The translations under genes and the position numbers were made by a program. Below, piece after piece: positions 54,377 to 63,808 of a stretch of 64,000 nucleotides of DNA. Below the pieces are notes generated by a model. The model was not told where the DNA came from. It did no database searches and saw only the letters and a list, made by a program, of their open reading frames with translations. The stretch spans positions 1-64,000 of the forward strand of contig JALEGL010000006.1 of the NCBI GenBank assembly GCA_022763185.1, read 5' to 3'. Position 1 is the first letter of the stretch. Each line of letters begins with the position of its first letter. Origin of the DNA: a bacterium. GTDB lineage: Bacteria > Bdellovibrionota_G > JALEGL01.

Positions 54377-55309
54377 TTAGGATAGATTTTGAAAATCTTG
54401 AGCATTAAAATTACAGTTTAAGGCCGTTAAGAAAATGTTTGGGTTCTGGGGGTTGAGCTTAAACGCTTGTTGGAGGTGGTACTTTGCTTGATCAACTTTA
54501 TGTTTTTTTTGTAATAATTTAGCCATAAGAATATGTATTTCTGAATGCTCTAATTTTTTGAGCCAATGGGCCAAATGGTATTCAAGTTCACTGTATTTGT
54601 TTTGGGCATAAAAAATATCTTCAGTTAACTTAAGTAAGTCTTTAACATCTATGGATTGGGTAATAATAGAGTCAATATAGTCTAAAGCTTCTGAGTGATA
54701 TTTATTTTGATGTAAAGCCTTAGCATGATGAAGCTGTAAATCAGGATTCTGAGGATCAAGAGCTATGGCTTTTTCAGTTAAACTTAAATAATCAGCATGA
54801 GAATCTTTGTTTTGAAGCTCATCCAAATGCTTTTGATAAAGGTTGATCAAGATACTTTTTGGCGCATGTTTTTGGCTAACCAAAGTTTCTAGATGTTTAC
54901 GAGTTTTTTCATTGTTTCCTTGTAAAGCATACGCTTTATATAAACCATAATGGGCAAGCGGTGCGGTATGCCTGTTGAGTAAGGCTTTTTCAAAGTGTTC
55001 AATACCATAATCATCGAGTTTTGCATGTAAAGCATCAAAACCAATCTCAAGATAAAGCTGGTGCAAATCCTGCTTGTTTAATTGAGGGTGAGAAAGCAGG
55101 TTAGCATGCAGCTTAAATGCCCGCTGTGCTTCTCCTTTTAAACGCAACAGTTTACCTAAAATTAAATACGCTTTAACATCATTCCTATTCTGTTTAATTT
55201 TATGATCAAAATACTCAATCATGTCATCATAAAAATAATGATGATCTTGACCTAAGGGGTTTCTTGAAAAAATAGACTGCGCAAGTGAGCGTAAGGCTTC
55301 TAACATCAC
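54377..55309 (-). CDS. TPR-repeat protein (LapB-like)
   Basis: A 310-residue helical-repeat protein. Several TPR-like units are visible: AYLILGKLLRLKGEAQRAFK, AHYGLYKAYALQGNNEKTRK and ILMAKLLQKKHKVDQAKYHL. Lacks the C-terminal rubredoxin-like domain of E. coli LapB. Lies 3 nt downstream of a LapA-like gene, so a role in LPS assembly control is plausible. The link is from context, not a motif. Confidence 0.75.
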   Translation of the reverse strand: MMLEALRSLAQSIFSRNPLGQDHHYFYDDMIEYFDHKIKQNRNDVKAYLILGKLLRLKGEAQRAFKLHANLLSHPQLNKQDLHQLYLEIGFDALHAKLDDYGIEHFEKALLNRHTAPLAHYGLYKAYALQGNNEKTRKHLETLVSQKHAPKSILINLYQKHLDELQNKDSHADYLSLTEKAIALDPQNPDLQLHHAKALHQNKYHSEALDYIDSIITQSIDVKDLLKLTEDIFYAQNKYSELEYHLAHWLKKLEHSEIHILMAKLLQKKHKVDQAKYHLQQAFKLNPQNPNIFLTALNCNFNAQDFQNLS

Positions 55310-55312
55310 GGA

Positions 55313-55768
55313 TTATAAAGTCGTTGACTTGGAGTCGATATGGGTTTGCTCCAAATCTACATCTTGGGGATTGTTTTTTTTGCCGGTATCGGTTTGGATA
55401 GAGGCAGAGGATTGTTCTAAGTCGTTGACCCAAGTGTTTGAAGCTTCATGAGAAGGGCTTAATTTTTTTTGTAGAGGGTTGTTGCGCAAATCATCCACTT
55501 CTTTTTGCAAGCGTTGAATTTCTTTCTGTTTTTTTCTAAGCTTGGCTTTGCTACGAAACACTTCAACAATAAAGTAAACACTGGCCAAAGCAAAACCGGC
55601 ACAAAAAGATAAAAGAAGAGAAGTCGCTAAGGGGTGTTGAGGGGATAACCAATGCAAGAATTGAATTTGTATGGGTTGAGAGTTTTCCCAAAAGAAAAAG
55701 AAAAATACAGTAACAACAATAAATACCAGCAACAGTTGTAATAAACGTCCAATACTCTTCATGCCCAT
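55313..55768 (-). CDS. LapA-like (DUF1049) membrane protein
   Basis: A 151-residue protein from ATG 55768 (frame open to 55819). Two TM helices (LLQLLLVFIVVTVFFFFFW and LLLSFCAGFALASVYFIV) enclose ENSQPIQIQFLHWL, the DUF1049/LapA pattern. A coiled coil (KLRKKQKEIQRLQKEVDDLR) and a polar tail follow. Pairs with the TPR gene as lapA-lapB do. Confidence 0.82.
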   Translation of the reverse strand: MGMKSIGRLLQLLLVFIVVTVFFFFFWENSQPIQIQFLHWLSPQHPLATSLLLSFCAGFALASVYFIVEVFRSKAKLRKKQKEIQRLQKEVDDLRNNPLQKKLSPSHEASNTWVNDLEQSSASIQTDTGKKNNPQDVDLEQTHIDSKSTTL

Positions 55769-55840
55769 CAATGTACGTTTTATCCGCAGAATTGTAAAAT
55801 CTTTTTTTGTTAGTAGCATTTATCGTTATTGATGAGAATA

Positions 55841-55895
55841 CTTAAGAGGGGTCTCAAGCTATACAAGCTATACAATCAATTTCAGGCCTCTTAAG
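55841..55895. promoter_or_regulatory. 9-bp inverted repeat, divergent promoter region
   Basis: CTTAAGAGG (55841-55849) and CCTCTTAAG (55887-55895) flank a 37-bp segment with tandem AAGCTATAC. Lies between lapA and the ComM-type gene. Confidence 0.4.
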
Positions 55896-55911
55896 CTTCT
55901 CTTATTCATTC

Positions 55912-57501
55912 ATGCAAAAAACTTGGCCTAAAATATGCTTAATGTTGTTCATGTCAAACAATAAAAAAGAGCCATTCAATTTAGATATCAGAAAAGATAG
56001 AGTTTTTGCGCTTGGATTTCAAGGTTTACGAGCATTGGCCATTTCAATAGAAGTGGAAGTAAAACGGGGCATGCCCAAGTTTAATATCATTGGTTTAGCA
56101 CAAAACGCTGTTTTGGAGGGGAAAAGCAGAGTGAGTACAGCCTTGGCGCAAGTTGGTATTAATTGTGCGGAGTACAGCATAACGGTGAACTTGATGCCAG
56201 CAGCAATTAAAAAAGACGGTACATTATTGGATCTAGCTATTGCGGTGGCGATTTTATCGGCTTTGGGAAGAGTCCATAAACATGCACTTGAAGACAGTCT
56301 GTTTTTAGGTGAACTGTCACTCAAAGGTGAGGTTTTACCTGTTCAGGGAGCTATGGCAGCGAGTTTGTTTGCAGCTGAACAGGGTTATAAAAAGCTATTT
56401 TTGGCGTCTGAAAATCAAACACCCATGTCCTATTTTAAAGATACATTAAGTATTGTTGGCGTATCATCCTTACAAGACTTGATTGAAGTGTTGGCAGAAA
56501 GCAAAACAGGCCAAGCCCTAAAAACAGTTCCAGTTAAAACGCGCAAAAACTATTACTGGCATGATATTAAGGGTCAACACAAAGCCAAAAGAGCTTTACA
56601 AATTGCAGTTGCGGGTGAACATAATGTTTTATTGTTAGGGCCTCCTGGTGTGGGTAAAAGTTTTATGGCCAAGCGTATCAATGCTATTTATCCAGCTCCG
56701 AGTATAAAGGAACAAAAGGAAATCTTAAAAATTAAAAGTTTTACAAAGCCGCACGCAGAACATTATGATGCCAGTAGGCCCTTTCAAATGCCGCATCATA
56801 CTTCATCTTTAGCAGGAATGGTGGGAGGTGGCAGGCCTTTTAGTATGGGAGAGTTTACACGGGCTCATAAAGGTATTCTGTGTTTGGATGAAATTACTGA
56901 ATTTCGTAGAGATATCTTGGAGAGTTTGCGTGAAGCTTTGGAAAATCATGAAATATCTGTGGTCAGAAGTGAAGGTCACTTCACCTTACCCTCAGAGTTT
57001 ATGTTGGTAGGCACCAGTAATTTATGTCCTTGCGGTGGGCGAGGAGAGAATAAAGCTTATTGTCAATGCAGTTATAGAGAGATTCAAAAATACATGGATA
57101 AACTATCCAAACCCATTCGTGAACGTATTGATATGATCATTTATATCCCTAAAATTTCATGGACAGATGTGAAACAAGATCAAAAGCAATTTGAAGATGA
57201 TCAATCCATTGCAACAAGCATAGTCTCTGCTAGGGAAAAACAACAACAGCGTTATAAAAAAGCAAAGAAACAAAGCAACGCAAGAGTAAATAGCCAATTG
57301 TTTTGGCAGAAAAATCCGGTTTCTTTAGCTATTGATCAGCAAGTGGAACGCTGGACACAGAAAAATTTATTGTCTTTTAGGAGGGTAGAGAAAATGCTGA
57401 GAGTTGCACGCAGTATTGCCGACTATGAAAAAAGTCAAACCGTAGAGCTTAAGCATGTTTATGAGGCTTATAGCTATCAGCATTGGCCCAAGTTGGAGTG
57501 A
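55912..57501 (+). CDS. YifB/ComM family Mg-chelatase-like ATPase
   Basis: A 529-residue AAA+ protein. An N-terminal Lon-like domain (GMPKFNIIGLAQNAVLEGKS, YSITVNLMPAAIKKDGTLLD) precedes the ATPase with Walker A GPPGVGKSF and Walker B ILCLDEITEF. CPCGGRGENKAYCQCS is the family Cys block. ComM promotes branch migration during natural transformation. Methionines at 55942 or 55954 are alternative starts. Confidence 0.9.
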   Translation: MQKTWPKICLMLFMSNNKKEPFNLDIRKDRVFALGFQGLRALAISIEVEVKRGMPKFNIIGLAQNAVLEGKSRVSTALAQVGINCAEYSITVNLMPAAIKKDGTLLDLAIAVAILSALGRVHKHALEDSLFLGELSLKGEVLPVQGAMAASLFAAEQGYKKLFLASENQTPMSYFKDTLSIVGVSSLQDLIEVLAESKTGQALKTVPVKTRKNYYWHDIKGQHKAKRALQIAVAGEHNVLLLGPPGVGKSFMAKRINAIYPAPSIKEQKEILKIKSFTKPHAEHYDASRPFQMPHHTSSLAGMVGGGRPFSMGEFTRAHKGILCLDEITEFRRDILESLREALENHEISVVRSEGHFTLPSEFMLVGTSNLCPCGGRGENKAYCQCSYREIQKYMDKLSKPIRERIDMIIYIPKISWTDVKQDQKQFEDDQSIATSIVSAREKQQQRYKKAKKQSNARVNSQLFWQKNPVSLAIDQQVERWTQKNLLSFRRVEKMLRVARSIADYEKSQTVELKHVYEAYSYQHWPKLE

Positions 57502-57545
57502 AAAAGCATTTGACACACTGCATTTTATTGCATAAATCTTGATGC

Positions 57546-58202
57546 ATGATGATGGAAACACTTAAAAAAACCGCGACAATCGTAATATTATTAATCACCT
57601 GTCAGGTTATGGCTCAGACAGTCAACGCACCCATCTATGGCGTAGATATTCCTTATCCAAGCCATTCACCTTTAACGGAAGATCAAGTGATCGTTCAAGC
57701 CATTGGTCCTGTGGATAACTATTTGATTGCGCACTTTAACCGTCCCATTGTTGATAGAGATAGTGACTGCACGATTAAAGCCCAAAAGAACGGAAAACCT
57801 TATTATTCCTTGGTTTTTTCTAACTGTGAGAAACTTTATGGTGAGCTTACATCTATACCGGTTTCTGGTTGGAGAAAGCTTGCAGTTGCCAGAGAAAATC
57901 AACGAGAGTTTGTAACTAAAAATCAATACTCGAAGCGGGTTTACTCGCACTTAAACAGTTGTGGAAGCTATGATCAATGTAGTCAAACTGTTGAATATAC
58001 CCTGTTGTTTAGTGACAACAGTATCCTTAATAATGCAAGTGGTGAAGTACAAAACCTTAACAATTATCAACTAAATGTTATGGTTATAATTACTCAAAAT
58101 TATTGGGATATGATCACCGATGAACCTATCATTGGAAGGCTACCCAAAAAGCAATATGGTCCCGCTTCAGTAGAGACAATTAACTTAGTTTTAAATTATT
58201 AG
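57546..58202 (+). CDS. exported protein of unknown function
   Basis: A 218-residue protein with a signal peptide (cleavage near VMA-QT). Any of three consecutive ATG codons could start it. Mature part mostly beta with four Cys (SDCTIK, SNCEKLY, NSCGSYDQCS). No family recognised. 43 nt after the ComM-type gene. Confidence 0.6.
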   Translation: MMMETLKKTATIVILLITCQVMAQTVNAPIYGVDIPYPSHSPLTEDQVIVQAIGPVDNYLIAHFNRPIVDRDSDCTIKAQKNGKPYYSLVFSNCEKLYGELTSIPVSGWRKLAVARENQREFVTKNQYSKRVYSHLNSCGSYDQCSQTVEYTLLFSDNSILNNASGEVQNLNNYQLNVMVIITQNYWDMITDEPIIGRLPKKQYGPASVETINLVLNY

Positions 58203-58314
58203 TTATAACAGTTAAGAGGGCTACCGGTTTTTTCGATAGGGATGTCAAATCATCGTCTTTATTTTTTTTGATATTATTCTGTTGGGTAAGCTGCATATTT
58301 ATTGTTTTGAGCGC

Positions 58315-58343
58315 TTGACGAAAGTCATAAATTTATAGATAAG
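58315..58343 (+). promoter_or_regulatory. promoter of ispG, leaderless type
   Basis: TTGACG (58315-58320), 17 bp, GATAAG (58338-58343), 6 nt, ATG 58350; no ribosome-binding site. The -10 is poor, and TATAGA overlaps it with a shorter spacer. Confidence 0.4.
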
Positions 58344-58349
58344 TGTTGC

Positions 58350-60326
58350 ATGCTTGCGTACACCAATAATTTTTTACATGCATATCGTCGTAAAACCAAT
58401 GAAGTATCGGTAGGAGATATTAAAATAGGCGGACAACATAAAATTGTTGTTCAGTCTATGACCACAACACCCACCAAAGATACACTGGCAACCGTTGATC
58501 AAATAGAGCGGCTTAAAGATGTAGGCTGTCAGGTTGTTCGAATCACCACGCCCAACTTAAGCGAATTGGAAAACACAGTGGAAATTCGAAAAGAAATGCA
58601 AAAGCGCAATCTGCACATTCCTTTGGTGGCCGATGTTCACTTTCAACCCAAAGTCGCTTTAAGAGCGTGTGAGCTTTATGAAAAAGTCAGAATCAACCCC
58701 GGCAATTTTGCTGATAAAAAAGCCTTTAATATGGTTGAGTATACCGATGCTGCGTATCAAGAAGAGTTGGACAGAATTTATGATACCTTTTTACCCTTAT
58801 TGAACAAAGCCAAAGAAAATGGTGTAGCCTTACGTATTGGCACCAACCATGGCTCTTTGTCTGATAGAATCATGAGCCGCTATGGCGATACGCCCTTAGG
58901 CATGGTGGAGTCTGCCATGGAGTTCTTGCGTATTGCCAAGAGTGAAAATTTTCATAACATTGTGCTATCCATGAAAGCCTCTAATCCGATGGTGATGATT
59001 CAAGCCTATAGGCTTTTGGTCAGTCATCTGCAGCAAAATGACATGCACTATCCTTTGCACTTGGGTGTGACTGAAGCTGGAGATGGAGAAGATGGCAGAA
59101 TCAAGTCCGCCATGGGCATTGGCAGTTTGTTGGCGGATGGTCTAGGCGATACCATCAGGGTATCATTGACCGAAGACCCAGAGCATGAAATCCCGGTGGC
59201 CAAAGCTTTACTGGCTTTATATGAGCGTCCGATTGCAACAGCCAGCCAAGAAAGAGAAGTAGATAAAATGGATAACATTATTCCCAGTTGGGATATGTAT
59301 CAGTACCATCGTCATGCCAGTGAAAATTATGATTTAGCTAATATCAGCTACGGACACAAACATTTGGTGAGAGCTGCAGTAGGACAGCTTAGTGAAAACA
59401 ATTTGGAATTGCTCAAAGATGAAGATTACCCTATTGAAAAGGCTGTATTTAAGCTGGAGACCCCAAACGATAAAAACAACCAGCATAAAGTTATGCAAGC
59501 GTGTCAGGAAGCCAAGGTTTCTAGATGCATACGCATTCAAAGTTTGCAAATGCAGAGCTTGGATATTGCGCCGGAAGATTATGATGAGCTGAGTGTCATG
59601 GTCAGTCCAGTTTGGGGGGAAAAGCAGTATGCAAGCAAGCTATTGCCGATGATTGATAATAAACTGTTGTGGTTGCGTTTTGAATGGCTCAGTGATGTTG
59701 ATCAACTGGCCAATATGGATCTTGAGTTTTTTACAAAGCATAAAATTGGTTTTGAGGTAAGAGGACACAGTTTAATTGCGATTGTTAGAAAATTAAAAGT
59801 ATGGATGGACAAGCACAACATGCAGCTACCCTTACACTTGGTGTATGTCGGGGAAGAAAAACACAACAAAGAAGCCACGCAACTCAAAGCTGCTGTAGAA
59901 CTTGGCGCGTTGTTATGTGAGGGCTTGGGAGACTCGGTTGAAGTAGAGAGTGTTTTTGGTGCACAGTTCAATCGTGACCTTTGTTATTTGGTTTTACAAG
60001 CTTCACGTTTACGGATGACTAAAACCGATTTTATAGCCTGCCCATCATGTGGAAGAACCTTGTTTGATTTACAAGAAACCACGGCAAGAATACGCAGTAA
60101 AACAGGGCATCTTAAGGGTTTAAAAATTGCCATTATGGGTTGTATTGTGAATGGTCCTGGAGAGATGGCCGATGCTGATTTTGGTTATGTAGGTTCTGGT
60201 CCAGGTCATATTAATTTATACGTGGGAAAAGAATGTGTAAAACGCAGTATTCCCAGTGATAAAGCCGATGAAGAATTGATTGCGCTTATCAAAGCGCACA
60301 ATAAATGGATAGAGCCCAGAGCTTAG
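58350..60326 (+). CDS. ispG: 4-hydroxy-3-methylbut-2-en-1-yl diphosphate synthase IspG, long form
   Basis: IspG is the Fe-S enzyme of the MEP isoprenoid pathway. At 658 residues it is the long form seen in chlamydiae, Bacteroidetes and plastids, nearly twice the E. coli length. The TIM barrel (VQSMTTTPTKDTLATVDQIE, VADVHFQPKVALRA, RINPGNF) is followed by a ~250-residue insert. The C-terminal Fe-S domain has CPSCGRTLFDLQ and GCIVNGPGEMADADFGYVG, giving the three cluster Cys. It is 6 nt upstream of the methyltransferase gene. Confidence 0.96.
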   Translation: MLAYTNNFLHAYRRKTNEVSVGDIKIGGQHKIVVQSMTTTPTKDTLATVDQIERLKDVGCQVVRITTPNLSELENTVEIRKEMQKRNLHIPLVADVHFQPKVALRACELYEKVRINPGNFADKKAFNMVEYTDAAYQEELDRIYDTFLPLLNKAKENGVALRIGTNHGSLSDRIMSRYGDTPLGMVESAMEFLRIAKSENFHNIVLSMKASNPMVMIQAYRLLVSHLQQNDMHYPLHLGVTEAGDGEDGRIKSAMGIGSLLADGLGDTIRVSLTEDPEHEIPVAKALLALYERPIATASQEREVDKMDNIIPSWDMYQYHRHASENYDLANISYGHKHLVRAAVGQLSENNLELLKDEDYPIEKAVFKLETPNDKNNQHKVMQACQEAKVSRCIRIQSLQMQSLDIAPEDYDELSVMVSPVWGEKQYASKLLPMIDNKLLWLRFEWLSDVDQLANMDLEFFTKHKIGFEVRGHSLIAIVRKLKVWMDKHNMQLPLHLVYVGEEKHNKEATQLKAAVELGALLCEGLGDSVEVESVFGAQFNRDLCYLVLQASRLRMTKTDFIACPSCGRTLFDLQETTARIRSKTGHLKGLKIAIMGCIVNGPGEMADADFGYVGSGPGHINLYVGKECVKRSIPSDKADEELIALIKAHNKWIEPRA

Positions 60327-60332
60327 AGGGTG

Positions 60333-61520
60333 ATGGATCAACAAAAGATCTCTGGTCACGCTTGGGATCTTCTTCAACAAGCTGTGTTACTTTCTTTTTC
60401 GAATCCAGGGCAAAGTTTTGCCTTTGCAAAAAAAAATATTCTTGGATCACGTCAGCTGCATTCCAGTGAGCGGCGTCATCTGAGCAATTTGTTTTTTGAT
60501 TGTATACGCTGGCGCCGGAAACTATGGGGCGATATTGCACCCAGTCAAATGAATTGGACCTTGATAGAAAAAAAACTAAATGAAACCAAGGTCATGAAAG
60601 AATCATTTGACTATGTGTATTGGTCTAAACAAGCTTTAGATAAAGTAGCCATTGAAGTTTCTTTTCCGACTTGGCTTTTACAATTGTGGGTGTCGCAGTT
60701 TGGTTTTGAACCCAGCATAGATTTGGCTTTGGCTATGAACGAGCCAGCCAAAGCGGTTTTTAGAGTGAATACGCTTAAAACCGATAGAGATTCTGTTTTA
60801 GAGTTTTTAAAGGCAGAAAACATTGCCGCAAAAGCAGGAGCTTACTCACCTTGGGCCATTGAACTGGAACAAAGAACCAATATCAAACATCACCGTGCCT
60901 ATAAAAATGGATGGTTGGAACCGCAAGATGAAGCCAGTCAGCTCTGTATATTAAAAATGGATTTGCCTAAGCACGCTAAAGTACTCGATGCCTGTGCGCG
61001 AACAGGTGGAAAAAGTTTTGCTATGTCGGCACTTTTAGAAAACAGTGGAGAAATTTTAGCCACAGATTGTGATAGCCGTGTTTTAGAGAAGCTGAGTCAA
61101 AGAGCCAAGCGTTTGGGCGTTAAGAATGTTCAAACTCAATGGGTAGGGCAAGATGACCCTAAGCCTATTGTTGGACAAAAAGTATTTGACCAGGTGCTGG
61201 TTGACTCACCGTGTTCGGGTTTAGGAACGCTTCGTCGCAACCCTATAGCAAAATGGACCATGACTCCAACTTGGGTTGAATCTTTTCCTAAATTACAAAA
61301 AACAATATTGAGCCGTTATAGCCAATATGTAAAAGATGGCGGTAGCTTATTTTATGTTACCTGCTCGCTGAATAAAAATGAAAATGAAAAAGTGTGCAAT
61401 GACTTTTTATTGAAGCATCATCATTTTATTACACAAGGTGAGCCTGTGTATTTTAGACCGGACACAGACGGAACAGATGGTTTTTTTATGCAAAAATTTG
61501 TTAAAGCCGTCAAAGATTAA
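60333..61520 (+). CDS. RsmB/NOP2/Sun family RNA m5C methyltransferase
   Basis: A ~395-residue SAM-dependent enzyme. Motif I is DACARTGGKS, motif IV DSPCSGLGTLRRNP and motif VI VTCSLNKNENEKV with the two catalytic cysteines. N-terminal region resembles the NusB-like part of RsmB, so 16S rRNA is the likely substrate. ATG 60333 preferred to GTG 60330. Confidence 0.86.
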   Translation: MDQQKISGHAWDLLQQAVLLSFSNPGQSFAFAKKNILGSRQLHSSERRHLSNLFFDCIRWRRKLWGDIAPSQMNWTLIEKKLNETKVMKESFDYVYWSKQALDKVAIEVSFPTWLLQLWVSQFGFEPSIDLALAMNEPAKAVFRVNTLKTDRDSVLEFLKAENIAAKAGAYSPWAIELEQRTNIKHHRAYKNGWLEPQDEASQLCILKMDLPKHAKVLDACARTGGKSFAMSALLENSGEILATDCDSRVLEKLSQRAKRLGVKNVQTQWVGQDDPKPIVGQKVFDQVLVDSPCSGLGTLRRNPIAKWTMTPTWVESFPKLQKTILSRYSQYVKDGGSLFYVTCSLNKNENEKVCNDFLLKHHHFITQGEPVYFRPDTDGTDGFFMQKFVKAVKD

Positions 61521-61535
61521 CTTGTGGTCATAAAC

Positions 61536-61564
61536 TTGCCAGCTGAGGGAGCAAATGCTAGTCA
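61536..61564 (+). promoter_or_regulatory. promoter of the mscS-like gene, leaderless type
   Basis: TTGCCA (61536-61541), 17 bp, TGCTAGTCA with -10 TAGTCA (61559-61564), then 6 nt to ATG 61571. Shares TGCTAG and spacing with tatA and 33560. Confidence 0.45.
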
Positions 61565-61570
61565 GTAGGC

Positions 61571-62419
61571 ATGGATTTTTCAAAATTATCGTTTGACAGT
61601 GTAGAAGCCAATAAAGAATGGATGCTTGAGTTAAGCATAAAGTATGGTGTAAAAATACTTTTAGCCATTGGCTTGCTTTTTATTGGTTGGATGCTATCCC
61701 TTTGGGCCAGAAACACCATTAAAAAAGTCCTTGGACGAACCGCCATTGACCTTACCATTACCAAGTTTATTGCCAGTATAGTTCGTTATTTGGTTTTGGG
61801 TTTGATTTTACTTTCATGCTTGAATGTTTTTGGCATTAAAACCACCAGCATAGCTGCCATGTTAGGTGCAGCTGGTTTAGCGGTAGGTTTAGCTTTACAA
61901 GGGACCTTATCCAATTTAGCTGCCGGTTTTATGCTTTTGTTGTTTAGACCATTTAAAGTCGGTGATTTTATTGAAGCCGGTGGTGAGTCTGGAACAGTAG
62001 AAGAAATTCAAATTTTTAGCACAGTACTTAGAAATATAAGCAACGTTAAAATTACGGTGCCCAACAGCAATGTTTTTGGTTCAACCATAAAAAATTATGC
62101 AGGTTTTGAAACTAGACGCGTTGATGTTGAAGTGGGTGTTTCTTATACAGCAGATATGGATGCTACCCGTAAAGCACTGGAAGAGGCTATAGCCAAGACA
62201 AAATTAGGGTTGCAAGATCCAGCACCACAAGTGGTATTATCTGGCTTAGGAGATTCAGCAGTCAACTGGAAAGTACGTATTTGGTGTGATGTCAAAGATT
62301 ACTGGGCATTGCATGAGGATATGCTTTATCAAGTTAAGACAGCTTTGGATGCAGCCAAAATAGAAATTCCTTTTCCACAAATGGACGTTCATGTAAAAAA
62401 AGAAGCTGAAACAAATTAA
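61571..62419 (+). CDS. MscS-family mechanosensitive channel
   Basis: A 282-residue inner-membrane channel that opens on osmotic downshock. TM3 carries the glycine/alanine pattern MLGAAGLAVGLALQGTLSNL, followed by FRPFKVGDFIEAGGESGTVE and VPNSNVFGSTIKNY of the beta domain. Length is that of E. coli MscS. It is 19 nt before the ampG gene, in a likely envelope-stress operon. Confidence 0.94.
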   Translation: MDFSKLSFDSVEANKEWMLELSIKYGVKILLAIGLLFIGWMLSLWARNTIKKVLGRTAIDLTITKFIASIVRYLVLGLILLSCLNVFGIKTTSIAAMLGAAGLAVGLALQGTLSNLAAGFMLLLFRPFKVGDFIEAGGESGTVEEIQIFSTVLRNISNVKITVPNSNVFGSTIKNYAGFETRRVDVEVGVSYTADMDATRKALEEAIAKTKLGLQDPAPQVVLSGLGDSAVNWKVRIWCDVKDYWALHEDMLYQVKTALDAAKIEIPFPQMDVHVKKEAETN

Positions 62420-62438
62420 AATAAAGAGGTCATTGATT

Positions 62439-63731
62439 ATGGAAAAGCAAAAGCATTCGTTTAAAGAACTTTTAATGCTGCTCTTACAGAAACGAATGTT
62501 GGTTGTTCTTTTCTTAGGGTTTTCCAGTGGTTTACCTATCATGGTCATTTATAAAACTTTAAAATTGTGGTTGCGCAGAGAAGGCATTGATTTATCCACC
62601 ATAGGTTTTATGTCATTTTTAGCACTCCCATATTCTTGGAATTTTGTTTGGGCGTTTTTGTTAGATCGCTATACATTTTTTAAATCATTTGGTCGCAGAA
62701 GGGGCTGGCTGGCCATGACGCAAATTGCCTTGGCTTTGTGTTTTTTAACCTTAAGTTTTGCTCAACCGCAACAATCCTTAACCTTGATCGCCATTGCAGG
62801 CTTTTTATTGTGCTTTTTTAGTGCTACGCATGACGTTGCGGTGGATGCTTATCGAAATGAAATTTTAGATGAGAGTGAGCTGGGTGTGGGTGCATCGTTT
62901 GGGGTTTATGGTTATCGTCTAGCGATGTGGGTGGCCAGTGGATTTTGTATCTGGATTGTTGATGCAGATACTTGGAACTGGACTTTTAATCAAATGTTTC
63001 GTTTGTTATCTTTCTTTGCTCTTTTAGGTGTATTGGTGACCTTGTGGGCAGATGAGCCAGAGAATTACAATAAGAAGGTATCTTCATTAACCCAAGCGGT
63101 TGTTCACCCTTTTCTTGATTTTTTCAAACGTGAATCTTCAGTTCTAATCTTGTTATTTATCTTACTGTACAAATTTGGTGATGCAATATGTGGATCGATG
63201 ACCTCTCCTTTCTATGCAGATTTGGGGTACAGTAATAAAGACATTGGTGCAATTAGCTCTACGGTAGGTTTCTTCTCCTCCATGGCAGGTCTTTTTATTG
63301 GCGGAGGTGTGATTTATCGCTTTGGTTATAAGGCCGGCTTATGGGTTGGCGGAATCTTACAAGCTCTATCTACAGGGGCGTATGCAATCTTAGCCTATGT
63401 TACAACAAAAATGGTGTTCGCGGGGGTTGTTTTTTTTGAAGACATGTCCAGTGGCATCGGTACAGCAGCTTTGGTGGCTTTAATGGGCAAGTTAACCAAT
63501 AAAAGCTTTACTGCCAGCCAATATGCTTTATTTGCAAGTCTGGCTTCTTTTGGACGCACATTTTTTTCTGGTTTCGCCGGACAGTTGATTGAATACATGC
63601 AAGTCAATACATTATTGAATGTTCAACATGCTGGCTATGCGCAGTTTTTTATCAGTGGAATGCTGATGGCTATACCGGGTTTGATATGTCTTTATCTCTT
63701 GGGTAAGCGAACAGATGAAGTTTTAAAATAA
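62439..63731 (+). CDS. ampG: AmpG-like muropeptide permease
   Basis: A 430-residue MFS transporter that imports anhydromuropeptides in cell wall recycling. LGFSSGLPIMVIYKTLKLWLR, ALPYSWNFVWAFLLDRY, ATHDVAVDAYRNEIL and GVYGYRLAMWVASG match AmpG. ATG 62439 follows an AAGAGG box; TTG 62433 is also in frame. Confidence 0.92.
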   Translation: MEKQKHSFKELLMLLLQKRMLVVLFLGFSSGLPIMVIYKTLKLWLRREGIDLSTIGFMSFLALPYSWNFVWAFLLDRYTFFKSFGRRRGWLAMTQIALALCFLTLSFAQPQQSLTLIAIAGFLLCFFSATHDVAVDAYRNEILDESELGVGASFGVYGYRLAMWVASGFCIWIVDADTWNWTFNQMFRLLSFFALLGVLVTLWADEPENYNKKVSSLTQAVVHPFLDFFKRESSVLILLFILLYKFGDAICGSMTSPFYADLGYSNKDIGAISSTVGFFSSMAGLFIGGGVIYRFGYKAGLWVGGILQALSTGAYAILAYVTTKMVFAGVVFFEDMSSGIGTAALVALMGKLTNKSFTASQYALFASLASFGRTFFSGFAGQLIEYMQVNTLLNVQHAGYAQFFISGMLMAIPGLICLYLLGKRTDEVLK

Positions 63732-63808
63732 AGCTTTAAGCTTATTTTATCTGCCGGCAAATCTGAATAAAACTATACGCTTAAAAATTGATCTGCTATT
63801 TTGTCAGG

